Source: Desulfococcus sp. (GTDB lineage: Bacteria; Desulfobacterota; Desulfobacteria; Desulfobacterales; Desulfosalsimonadaceae). From it: 5,252 nucleotides of DNA. Shown one piece after another: positions 1 to 5,252 of the stretch. How positions within the stretch are numbered: position 1 is the first letter of the stretch; every line of letters begins with the position of its first letter. A program made the translations under genes and the position numbers. The stretch is from positions 1 to 5,252 of the forward strand of contig JAHECJ010000204.1 of NCBI GenBank assembly GCA_024641805.1, written 5' to 3'. Below the pieces are notes generated by a model. It saw nothing but the letters and a program-made list of their open reading frames with translations, ran no database searches and had not been told where the DNA came from.

Positions 1-324
1 ATTGCGGTAGGCTATTGCACTCTGATTGCCCAGGGCCTTGCCGAACAAGACCACTTGTGATCCGGATTTTCCGCTGGGTTTTAACAGCACGGGATTCATG
101 TCCACATGGGGAATCAGATTCGCTGCTTCCGCCTGAACGATCTGGGCCCGGCCCATTTCAAGTCCTTCCGGAGTCACCCCGGAGTTGTTGGACATGTTCT
201 GGGCCTTAAACGGCGCAACGGAAACACCCTGTTGATAAAATATCCGGCAAAGGGCCGTAGTGACAATGCTTTTCCCCACATCCGACCCGGTCCCCAGCAC
301 CGCGAAGCATTTTGCTTTTTTCAT
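1..324 (-). CDS. cobQ: Cobyric acid synthase, N-terminal part (runs off the left edge)
   Basis: CobQ is the cytoplasmic, ATP- and glutamine-dependent enzyme that amidates the b, d, e and g carboxylates of adenosylcobyrinic acid a,c-diamide to give adenosylcobyric acid. The 108 codons visible here translate without a stop from ATG at 324-322 to the window edge. The product shows the variant P-loop GTGSDVGKS (residues 11-19), then APFKAQNMSNNS (37-48), LEMGRAQIVQAEAA (55-68) and DMNPVLLKP (75-83), a series typical of the dethiobiotin-synthetase-like ATPase domain of CobQ. The usual length is roughly 480-530 residues, so only about a fifth is present and the glutamine amidotransferase domain lies outside. 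The start is fixed by its distance to the P-loop; a weak AAGAAG lies about 12 nt upstream. cobO lies upstream on the same strand and supplies the adenosylated substrate class. The paralogue CobB/CbiA is less likely because the QNMSNNS and MNPVLLKP segments are CobQ-like. Confidence 0.93.
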   Translation of the reverse strand, partial: MKKAKCFAVLGTGSDVGKSIVTTALCRIFYQQGVSVAPFKAQNMSNNSGVTPEGLEMGRAQIVQAEAANLIPHVDMNPVLLKPSGKSGSQVVLFGKALGNQSAIAYRN

Positions 325-352
325 ATAAAAAATTACTTCTTAGCAACTGACA

Positions 353-376
353 ATCAATTGATAATTATGAATAATT
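353..376. repeat. AT-rich tandem palindromes upstream of cobQ
   Basis: Two short inverted repeats sit side by side 29-52 bp upstream of the cobQ start. The first is a perfect 10-bp palindrome, ATCAATTGAT (353-362). The second has perfect 6-bp arms, AATTAT and ATAATT (363-368 and 371-376), around GA. They could be an operator or the AT-rich part of a cobQ promoter, or simply low-complexity AT-rich DNA in which such dyads arise easily. No convincing -35/-10 pair was identified. Confidence 0.3.
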
Positions 377-416
377 AATGATAACTGCTTCTTCCCAATT
401 TTATTTCTAATGGTAT

Positions 417-445
417 GCATTCCCACGGAGGACCGTGGGAACGAG
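417..445. repeat. REP-like hairpin repeat, copy 1
   Basis: This 29-bp unit contains perfect 9-bp arms, TTCCCACGG (420-428) and CCGTGGGAA (433-441), around the 4-nt loop AGGA. Its form (GCATTCCCACG, loop, CGTGGGAACGAG) resembles short extragenic palindromes scattered through many bacterial genomes and associated with REP/RAYT systems; that resemblance is from memory, not a search. It lies between cobO and cobQ, so in a read-through transcript it would fold as a stable stem-loop. A diverged second copy starts 48 bp downstream in the same orientation. Confidence 0.7.
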
Positions 446-464
446 CCTATAATAATAAATGGTT

Positions 465-493
465 GCATTCCCACGGAGAAACATGGGAGCCAG
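465..493. repeat. REP-like hairpin repeat, copy 2 (diverged)
   Basis: This is a direct copy of the 29-bp unit at 417-445, matching it at 24 of 29 positions without gaps. The first 14 bases, GCATTCCCACGGAG, are identical. Changes in the second half break part of the stem: TCCCA (469-473) still pairs with TGGGA (484-488), followed by a C/A mismatch and one G-C pair. It therefore looks like a decayed copy. The 48-bp step between units with the same orientation gives a small direct cluster rather than an inverted pair. Confidence 0.6.
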
Positions 494-514
494 ATAAATC
501 TGAATGCTCTGCCT

Positions 515-636
515 GTCGGCTTTGGAATACGCCCAAATTCAAGGCGCACAAATCCTGAGGAACGAGGCGTACGAAGGTACGTTGAGTGACGAAGGATGAA
601 GTGCAACACAGAAGTTGGGTTTATTACAACGCCGAC
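515..636. repeat. 122-bp near-palindromic intergenic element, copy A (abuts the cobO stop)
   Basis: The whole stretch is an imperfect inverted repeat. The terminal 20-bp arms (515-534 and 617-636) pair at 16 of 20 positions. Inner pairs keep nearly the same axis: CCCAA/TTGGG (532-536, 615-619), GCAC/GTGC (546-549, 601-604), ATCCT/AGGAT (552-556, 593-597) and CGTAC/GTACG (568-572, 577-581) around GAAG. The element ends 1 bp beyond the TAA of cobO. Read on the minus strand it aligns co-linearly with the element at 1293-1419, so the two appear to be one family. No open frame of its own and no target-site duplication were seen. It may act as a structured 3' end for the cobO transcript, but it has no terminal U run. 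Confidence 0.75.
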
Positions 637-637
637 A

Positions 638-1156
638 TTAATTTTCGATGCCGACCCGGGCACTAACTCCTTCCTGATAGTAGTGTTTGATCTCTCTCAT
701 CTCGGTCACCAGGTCAGCGGCTGCCATCAACTGTTCGGATGCCCCCCGTCCGGTGATCACCAGTTCCGTGCCTTCCGGCTTGATACGGATCATTTCAAGG
801 ATATCGTCTGTTTTAAGAATGCCCAACTTTTCCGCCACAGCCGCCTCTTCCATGACGACCACGTCGTATTTCCCGGACTCCAGCGCCTGCCGGATGGCTG
901 CGAGACCTCTTTGGCCGGCCGCCTTGTCTTCGTCCGTCGCTTTCCCCACGGTAAATTGTCCCGTGCCGAACTGCTCAATGGTAATCAGGTCGTCAAATCG
1001 CGCCAGCGCTTTTAATTCGCTGTATCCACCCTGCTTCATAAACTGGGCGATATATACCGAAAGCCCCGCACCGGCCGCCCGCAGGGACAATCCCAGGGCA
1101 GCAGTTGTCTTACCTTTGCCGTTTCCCGTATAAACCTGAACATATCCTTTTTCCAT
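638..1156 (-). CDS. cobO: Corrinoid (cob(I)alamin / cob(I)yrinate a,c-diamide) adenosyltransferase, CobO/BtuR type
   Basis: This enzyme transfers the 5'-deoxyadenosyl group of ATP to the reduced cobalt of a corrinoid, in de novo synthesis and in salvage of cobalamin; it is cytoplasmic. The 172-residue product has the length usual for the family. It opens with VYTGNGKGKTTAALGLSLRA, whose P-loop is GNGKGKTT (11-18), followed by YIAQFMKQGG (35-44), a Walker-B-like DVVVMEE (98-104), ELVITGRGAS (131-140) and a C-terminal IKHYYQEGVSARVGIE, which matches the KHPY..G..A..GIE ending of CobO. The ATG at 1156-1154 is supported by AAGGGGG (minus strand, 1172-1166) 9 nt upstream and by the P-loop position. 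TAA is at 640-638. The usual acidic pair after the hydrophobic strand is recalled as DE; here it reads ME-E. cobQ lies downstream on the same strand. No B12 box was recognised upstream. Confidence 0.95.
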   Translation of the reverse strand: MEKGYVQVYTGNGKGKTTAALGLSLRAAGAGLSVYIAQFMKQGGYSELKALARFDDLITIEQFGTGQFTVGKATDEDKAAGQRGLAAIRQALESGKYDVVVMEEAAVAEKLGILKTDDILEMIRIKPEGTELVITGRGASEQLMAAADLVTEMREIKHYYQEGVSARVGIEN

Positions 1157-1292
1157 GATCCTGATCCCCCTTGCCCGGATGGCAAATGATTTTTAATGAT
1201 TGCCCGGCATTTCTCTTGTAATTTACATGCAAACTCCGATAATTCCCATATCACTTTTCTCTTGACACAGGCAACCGGTTAAGTGATTTTTT
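1157..1292. promoter_or_regulatory. cobO leader / upstream region
   Basis: This stretch precedes cobO on the minus strand. It contains the ribosome-binding sequence AAGGGGG with a second AGGA nearer the start (minus strand, 1162-1159), and an 11-bp dyad, TGTAATTTACA (1217-1227), that could be an operator. The word TTGCCCGG occurs twice in direct orientation (1171-1178 and 1200-1207). No cobalamin riboswitch core, no convincing sigma-70 promoter and no gene were recognised, so the cobO promoter position remains open. Confidence 0.3.
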
Positions 1293-1419
1293 GATGGCGT
1301 CGCCAAAAGTCCCATCTACTGCGTTGTATTGATTTTTCAGCCACTCAAGATACTACATGTATTATTTCTTGTCTGAAAAACCACTACCACTTGTATATGG
1401 AACTTTTATCTTAGCCATA
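1293..1419. repeat. 127-bp near-palindromic intergenic element, copy B (between divergent genes)
   Basis: The stretch folds back on itself along its length. Pairs run from ATGGC/GCCAT (1294-1298, 1414-1418) through AAAAGT/ACTTTT (1305-1310, 1402-1407), CCAT/ATGG (1312-1315, 1397-1400), TTTTTCAG/CTGAAAAA (1333-1340, 1373-1380) and CAAGA/TCTTG (1346-1350, 1367-1371) to the central palindrome TACATGTA (1354-1361). Read on the plus strand it shares GGCGT, CCCA, CTG, GTTG, CACTCAA and TAC, in order and with near-equal spacing, with the minus strand of the element at 515-636, so it is probably a diverged family member. It lies 63 bp upstream of the flavoenzyme start and 136 bp upstream of cobO. No transposase frame or target duplication was seen. 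Confidence 0.75.
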
Positions 1420-1454
1420 TGAATAATTTTATGAAAGCATGAACAAATCATTTA

Positions 1455-1474
1455 TATATTAAATCATAAGGGGA
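1455..1474 (+). promoter_or_regulatory. Candidate -10 box and ribosome-binding site of the flavoenzyme gene
   Basis: AAGGGGA (1468-1474) is a good Shine-Dalgarno sequence 8 nt before the ATG at 1483 and settles the start. TATATT (1455-1460) matches the -10 consensus at 5 of 6 positions but would leave a very short leader and has no good -35 box, so the promoter part is weak. Confidence 0.4.
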
Positions 1475-1482
1475 TTAAAGCC

Positions 1483-3486
1483 ATGAGAGACCCATTGTTT
1501 CAACCGATTCAGATCAACACGCTTGAGCTTAAAAACAGAATATATCTGCCGGCCATGCACCTGGGAATGGCAAATAATTTTGAAGTCACCGACCAGATTG
1601 TCAATTTTTACGAAGAACGCGCCAAGGGCGGCGTGGCTATGATTTGCGTCGGTTATGCGACGGTGGATGATTTATCCGGAAACACCACCAACATCGGGGC
1701 GCACACGGATGATTTTATTCCCGGACTGGCACGCCTGGCAGATGCCATCAAAGACAACGGCGCACGGTCATGCGTTCAACTCAACCATGCCGGCCGGTAT
1801 AATTTTTCCTTCTTCTTAAACGGCAAACAGCCGGTGGCGCCTTCAGCGGTCGCCTCCCGGATGACCGGTGAAACCCCCAAGGCGCTGGAGACTGACGAAA
1901 TCCGTCAGATCGTGGACAATTTCGCCCAGGCCGCGCTGCGGGTCAAAAAAGCCGGGTTTGATGCCGTCGAGGTTTTAAGCGGCACCGGTTACCTGATCAG
2001 TGAATTCCTCTCGCCCCTGACGAATAAACGAACTGACGAATACGGCGGATCCCTTGAAAACCGGATGCGCTTTGGCCTGGACATTATGCGGGCCATCCGC
2101 AAGCAGGTCGGGAAACATTTCCCCGTCATCGTCCGGATGAATGGCAATGACTTCATGCCCGGCGGACAGGGAAGAGAAGAACTCCGTCAGTATGCCAAAG
2201 CGCTCGTTGAAGAAGCCGGCGTGGACGCGCTGTGTATTAATGTAGGCTGGCATGAAGCCAGGGTCCCGCAGATTACCGCATCCGTTCCCCGTGGCGCGTT
2301 TGCCTATCTTTCCCGGGGAATCAAGGAACTCGTCAATGTGCCAGTTATTGCCAGTCACCGTATCAACGATCCGGATACGGCTAGGGAACTCATTGCCGAC
2401 GGCATGTGCGACATGGTGGCTATGGGCCGGGGCCTGATCGCCGACCCGTATCTGCCGGAAAAGGCAAAAGAAGGCAGGGAGGATGAAATTCTGCACTGCA
2501 TTGCCTGTGCCCAGGGATGCTTTGACAACCTGTTCAAGCTCAAACATGTTGAGTGTCTGTGCAATCCCAGAGCAGGATATGAATGCGAAACCGCATGCGA
2601 TATAGTGGAATCCCCCAAAAAAGTCATGGTGATCGGCGGCGGGGCCGCCGGAATGAACGCCGCCATTGCCGCTTCGGACCGCGGACACCAGGTGACCATT
2701 TACGAAAAAGGAGACGAACTGGGCGGACAACTCTACCTGGCGGGTTCCCCTCCGGGACGGGAGGAATTCGCCGAACTGGCGTATGACCTGGAAACCCAGG
2801 TGTATTACCGGGACATCGAAATCCGCCTGAATGAAACCGTGGATGAATCCTTAATCGACCGGGAACAGCCGGATCACATTATTCTGGCCACCGGCGCAAT
2901 GCCGATGACGCCCCCTATTCCGGGTGTGGAACTCCCCCACGTGGTCCAGGCCTGGGATGTTCTGGCAGACACGGTTTATACCGGCAAACGGGTGGTAATT
3001 ATCGGCGGCGGCGCGGTCGGCGTGGAAACCGCATTGCTTCTGGCCGAAAAGGGAACCCTTTCCGGAGATGTTTTAAAGTTTCTGTTTGTCAACAAAGCCG
3101 AAACACCGGAAGTTTTATATGAGATGGCAACCCGGGGGACCAAGCAGATCACCATTATTGAAATGATCGACAAGATCGGCAAAGACTTCGGTAAAACCAC
3201 CCGATGGGGCATGCTGCAGGATGTCACCCGTTACGGAGTTGACTCAAAAGTCACGGCCAAAGCGCTGGAGATTACACCCACTGGTGTCAGAATTGAAACC
3301 GGCAATGGTGTGGAGGAAATCCAGGCCGATACGGTGGTGATGGCCGCCGGATCCAGGCCCTGCAATGACCTTCAGGCGATCATCGAATCCAAAGGGATAA
3401 GTTATGATGTCATTGGAGACGCCAAAAATATCGGTATGGCGTTTGATGCGATTCATCAGGGATTTCGAGCCGGAAGTCAAATCTAG
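1483..3486 (+). CDS. Old Yellow Enzyme-family FMN/FeS/FAD oxidoreductase, 2,4-dienoyl-CoA reductase / enoate reductase type
   Basis: The 667-residue product has the domain order and length of E. coli FadH and clostridial enoate reductases, cytoplasmic enzymes that pass NAD(P)H electrons through FAD and a 4Fe-4S cluster to FMN and reduce activated C=C bonds. Residues 1 to about 335 form the FMN-binding TIM barrel, with QLNHAGRY (99-106), GYLISEFLSP (169-178; Y170 aligns with the FadH catalytic Tyr) and GWHEARVP (255-262; H257 aligns with the catalytic His). Cluster ligands are C339, C342, C346 and C358. The FAD motif is VIGGGAAG (383-390) and the NAD(P) motif IIGGGAVG (506-513). GKTTRW (570-575) matches the GKTTGW of FadH, and IGDAKN (644-649) is the C-terminal FAD segment. 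All key residues are present. ATG 1483 has AAGGGGA 8 nt upstream; TAG is at 3484-3486. The true substrate cannot be read from sequence: dienoyl-CoA, enoates or other enones are all possible. Confidence 0.93.
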   Translation: MRDPLFQPIQINTLELKNRIYLPAMHLGMANNFEVTDQIVNFYEERAKGGVAMICVGYATVDDLSGNTTNIGAHTDDFIPGLARLADAIKDNGARSCVQLNHAGRYNFSFFLNGKQPVAPSAVASRMTGETPKALETDEIRQIVDNFAQAALRVKKAGFDAVEVLSGTGYLISEFLSPLTNKRTDEYGGSLENRMRFGLDIMRAIRKQVGKHFPVIVRMNGNDFMPGGQGREELRQYAKALVEEAGVDALCINVGWHEARVPQITASVPRGAFAYLSRGIKELVNVPVIASHRINDPDTARELIADGMCDMVAMGRGLIADPYLPEKAKEGREDEILHCIACAQGCFDNLFKLKHVECLCNPRAGYECETACDIVESPKKVMVIGGGAAGMNAAIAASDRGHQVTIYEKGDELGGQLYLAGSPPGREEFAELAYDLETQVYYRDIEIRLNETVDESLIDREQPDHIILATGAMPMTPPIPGVELPHVVQAWDVLADTVYTGKRVVIIGGGAVGVETALLLAEKGTLSGDVLKFLFVNKAETPEVLYEMATRGTKQITIIEMIDKIGKDFGKTTRWGMLQDVTRYGVDSKVTAKALEITPTGVRIETGNGVEEIQADTVVMAAGSRPCNDLQAIIESKGISYDVIGDAKNIGMAFDAIHQGFRAGSQI

Positions 3487-3525
3487 CGGCATTATAATTT
3501 AACACTAGAGTAAACGATGATATCG

Positions 3526-3580
3526 GGTTTCAGTTTTCAGGGGTCAGGGATTCCGGTCCTGACACCTGAGACCTGACACC
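3526..3580. repeat. Palindromic element of 7-bp-phased TCAGG / CCTGA words
   Basis: TCAG begins at 3530, 3537 and 3544, and CCTGA begins at 3558, 3565 and 3572, so each half repeats with a period of exactly 7 bp. The two halves are inverted about a centre at 3553, so every heptad in one arm pairs with one in the other; outer GG/CC (3526-3527, 3579-3580) also pair. It lies 39 bp after the stop of the flavoenzyme gene. A transcript could fold here, but no U run follows, so an intrinsic terminator is not supported. Confidence 0.65.
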
Positions 3581-3620
3581 TTGTTCGGCCTCAACTCAGC
3601 AAAACAAAAACCATGTGCCA

Positions 3621-3660
3621 GGTGTCAGTGTCAGGAATTCCCTCCCTGAACACTGACACC
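3621..3660. repeat. Strong inverted repeat (40-nt hairpin) upstream of acnB
   Basis: The left arm GGTGTCAGTGTCAGG (3621-3635) pairs with CCTGAACACTGACACC (3645-3660), 15 of 16 bases with one bulged A, around a 9-nt loop. The words are those of the heptad element at 3526-3580, so the two belong to one repeat family. A T6 run occurs only at 3691-3696, 30 bp past the stem, which is too far for a standard intrinsic terminator. It may still form a structured 3' end for the upstream gene or a structured leader for acnB. Confidence 0.65.
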
Positions 3661-3727
3661 GGATACCTTGATCTCATCTGTTCAACTCTCTTTTTTCGCT
3701 TTTAAAACCAATATTTCTTGTTTTAAT

Positions 3728-3753
3728 TATAACTCACGGAATTACCATAGGAA
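3728..3753 (+). promoter_or_regulatory. Candidate -10 box and ribosome-binding site of acnB
   Basis: TATAAC (3728-3733) matches the -10 consensus at 5 of 6 positions in an AT-rich stretch, but no matching -35 box stands 16-18 bp upstream. TAGGAA (3748-3753) is a modest Shine-Dalgarno sequence 5 nt before the ATG at 3759. The start is chosen mainly because the AcnB N-terminus begins there. Confidence 0.25.
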
Positions 3754-3758
3754 CCATA

Positions 3759-5252
3759 ATGATCGACGCATATCTGAAACATAAACAGGAACGGGAAGCA
3801 CTGGGCATCCCGCCAAAACCGTTAACCGATAAACAGGTCCAGGAACTGACCGGACTTCTTCAGAACCCGGCCGGCCAGGATGAGACCCTGCTGCTCGAAC
3901 TGATCACCCATCGCGTGCCGGCCGGCGTGGATGAGGCCGCTGAAGTTAAAGCACGCTTTTTATATGATATTGCCAAAAACCGGTGCAGATCCCCCCTGCT
4001 TTCCCCGCAGCAAGCCGTTTTTCTGCTTTCCACCATGGGCGGCGGATATAATATCAACCCCCTGATTGATTTGCTCGATGACTCACGCCTGGCGAATGAT
4101 GCTGCCACCGCGTTGTCAAAATCAATCCTGATCTTTGACGCGTTTGACGAGATATTTGAAAAGTCGAAAACCAATCCGTCTGCCAGACAGGTCATTGATG
4201 CCTGGGCGGACGCCCACTGGTTTAAAGAAAAACCGGTGCTGCCGGAAAAACTGACATTGACGGTCTTTAAGGTGGACGGCGAAATCAACACTGATGATTT
4301 TTCCCCGGCGTCAGAAGCCTGGAGCCGTCCGGACATTCCCCTGCACGCCTTGAGCATGCTGTCTTCCCGCATCCCGGAAAATACCGTAGAAACGATCAGC
4401 CATCTAAAGCAAAAAGGATTCCCCATCGCCTTTGCCGGTGACGTGGTGGGCACCGGGTCTTCCCGAAAGTCCGCCTCCAACTCCGTTCTCTGGCATATCG
4501 GCGAAGACATCCCCTATATTCCAAACAAGCGCCGGGGCGGCGTGGTTCTGGGCAGCACCATCGCGCCTATTTTTTTCAATTCCCTTGAAGATGCCGGGGC
4601 CCTGCCCATTGAATGTGATGTGAGCCGGATCAGGCACGGCGACGTCATTACCATTTTCCCTTATGAAAACAGGATCGTCAATACGGACACCGGTGAAGAA
4701 CTGGCCCGATTTCAGCTGAAAACCAATGTAATTGTCGATGAAGTTAGGGCCGGAGGCCGCATCCCCTTGATTATCGGCCGGACCCTGACCGAAAAAGCGA
4801 GAAAGGCGATATGCATTTCATCTTCAGATGTCTTCGAAAACCCGCCGGTTTGCAAGATGCCGGCAAACGGTTATTCCCTGGCCCAGAAAATGGTCGGCCT
4901 TGCCTGCGGATGCGCCGGGATACTCCCCGGTGAATATTGCGAGCCGAAAATAACCACCGTCGGCTCACAGGATACCACCGGCCCCATGACCCGGGACGAA
5001 ATCAAGGAACTGGCCTGCCTGAAATTTTCCGCGGACCTGGTGATACAGTCCTTCTGCCATACCGCCGCGTATCCCAAGGCCGTGGATATTGACATGCAGA
5101 ACAGCCTGCATGAATTTATCAAAAACCGCGGTGGTGTGGCGCTGCTGCCGGGCGACGGCATTATCCATGCCTGGCTCAACCGCATGCTCCTGCCGGATAC
5201 CGTGGGAACCGGGGGCGACTCTCACACCCGCTTTCCTATCGGCATCAGCTTT
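3759..5252 (+). CDS. acnB: Aconitate hydratase B (aconitase B), N-terminal 498 residues (runs off the right edge)
   Basis: AcnB is the cytoplasmic 4Fe-4S enzyme that interconverts citrate and isocitrate through cis-aconitate, and in many bacteria also hydrates 2-methyl-cis-aconitate. The frame is open from ATG 3759 to the window edge: 498 codons against about 850-865 for the family. The N-terminal helical (HEAT-like) domain, which is diagnostic of AcnB over AcnA, covers about 1-160, with ALGIPPKPL (14-22), THRVPAGVDEAA and GGGYNINPLIDLLDD. The swivel domain follows, with TDDFSPASEAWSRPDIPLHA from 178, GDVVGTGSSRKS (227-238) and DEVRAGGRIPLIIGR. The catalytic core begins with VGSQDTTGPMTRDE (401-414), QSFCHTAAYPK (430-440) and DTVGTGGDSHTRFPIGISF (480-498). 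The three cluster cysteines lie beyond the window and cannot be checked. No frameshift was seen. It lies 272 bp after the flavoenzyme gene, probably with its own promoter. Assignment is firm. Confidence 0.97.
   Translation, partial: MIDAYLKHKQEREALGIPPKPLTDKQVQELTGLLQNPAGQDETLLLELITHRVPAGVDEAAEVKARFLYDIAKNRCRSPLLSPQQAVFLLSTMGGGYNINPLIDLLDDSRLANDAATALSKSILIFDAFDEIFEKSKTNPSARQVIDAWADAHWFKEKPVLPEKLTLTVFKVDGEINTDDFSPASEAWSRPDIPLHALSMLSSRIPENTVETISHLKQKGFPIAFAGDVVGTGSSRKSASNSVLWHIGEDIPYIPNKRRGGVVLGSTIAPIFFNSLEDAGALPIECDVSRIRHGDVITIFPYENRIVNTDTGEELARFQLKTNVIVDEVRAGGRIPLIIGRTLTEKARKAICISSSDVFENPPVCKMPANGYSLAQKMVGLACGCAGILPGEYCEPKITTVGSQDTTGPMTRDEIKELACLKFSADLVIQSFCHTAAYPKAVDIDMQNSLHEFIKNRGGVALLPGDGIIHAWLNRMLLPDTVGTGGDSHTRFPIGISF

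Noticed and set aside
340..663. 107-codon minus-strand open frame
   Set aside because: It overlaps the end of cobO in another frame and otherwise runs through the REP-like and palindromic repeats; the product shows no recognisable domain and no clear ribosome-binding site.
596..1133. Plus-strand open frames of 139 and 148 codons over cobO
   Set aside because: Both lie opposite the well-conserved cobO reading frame and show no independent family signature.
1036..1254. 72-codon minus-strand frame overlapping the cobO start, possible leader peptide
   Set aside because: It enters cobO in a shifted frame and has no recognisable domain; cobO has its own good ribosome-binding site and P-loop start.
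1261..1267. TTGACA as a plus-strand -35 box
   Set aside because: No -10-like hexamer stands 16-18 bp downstream, and the site is over 200 bp from the next plus-strand start.
1157..1292. Cobalamin riboswitch before cobO
   Set aside because: Expected from the gene's function, but no B12-box-like sequence or typical conserved core was recognised on the minus strand.
1975..2730. 251-codon minus-strand open frame antisense to the flavoenzyme gene
   Set aside because: The plus-strand frame encodes conserved FMN, FeS and FAD motifs here. The antisense product has no family features and is a codon-bias shadow.
3645..3696. Intrinsic terminator formed by the 3621-3660 hairpin and a T run
   Set aside because: The T6 run begins 30 bp after the stem, so the standard hairpin-plus-U-tract geometry is not met.
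3860..4510. 216-codon minus-strand open frame antisense to acnB
   Set aside because: The plus strand encodes clear AcnB sequence throughout; the antisense frame is low-complexity and Ser-rich with no motif.

Overview
The window carries four protein genes. Two cobalamin genes lie on the minus strand at the left: a partial cobyric acid synthase (cobQ, 1-324) and a complete corrinoid adenosyltransferase (cobO, 638-1156). Two genes lie on the plus strand at the right: a complete Old Yellow Enzyme / 2,4-dienoyl-CoA reductase-type iron-sulfur flavoenzyme (1483-3486) and the first 498 codons of aconitase B (acnB, 3759 to the window edge). No RNA gene, CRISPR array or transposase gene was recognised.

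The gene set (cobalamin synthesis, an FeS enoate/dienoyl-CoA reductase-like enzyme, AcnB) and the repeat-rich intergenic DNA suggest an anaerobic bacterium, most likely a sulfate-reducing or syntrophic member of the Desulfobacterota (former Deltaproteobacteria). This is inference from gene content and from the look of the intergenic repeats, which resemble elements remembered from Desulfobacteraceae-type genomes. No search was run.

Layout: cobO and cobQ run leftward in pathway order. CobO adenosylates the corrinoid and CobQ amidates the adenosylated product, but a 313-bp gap full of repeats separates them. cobO and the flavoenzyme gene diverge from a 326-bp region. acnB follows the flavoenzyme gene on the same strand after 272 bp. 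The flavoenzyme and AcnB fit central carbon and acyl-CoA oxidation, and nothing in the sequence ties them directly to the cobalamin genes.

The most notable content is non-coding: every intergenic region holds palindromic repeats. Two elements of about 122-127 bp (515-636 and 1293-1419) are each near-palindromic along their whole length and share co-linear sequence words, so they look like diverged members of one family flanking cobO. Two direct copies of a 29-bp REP-like hairpin (417-445, 465-493) lie next to the first. A third type, built from 7-bp-phased TCAGG/CCTGA words (3526-3580) and followed by a strong 40-nt hairpin (3621-3660), separates the flavoenzyme gene from acnB. No wholly new protein system was found; the four proteins belong to known families.
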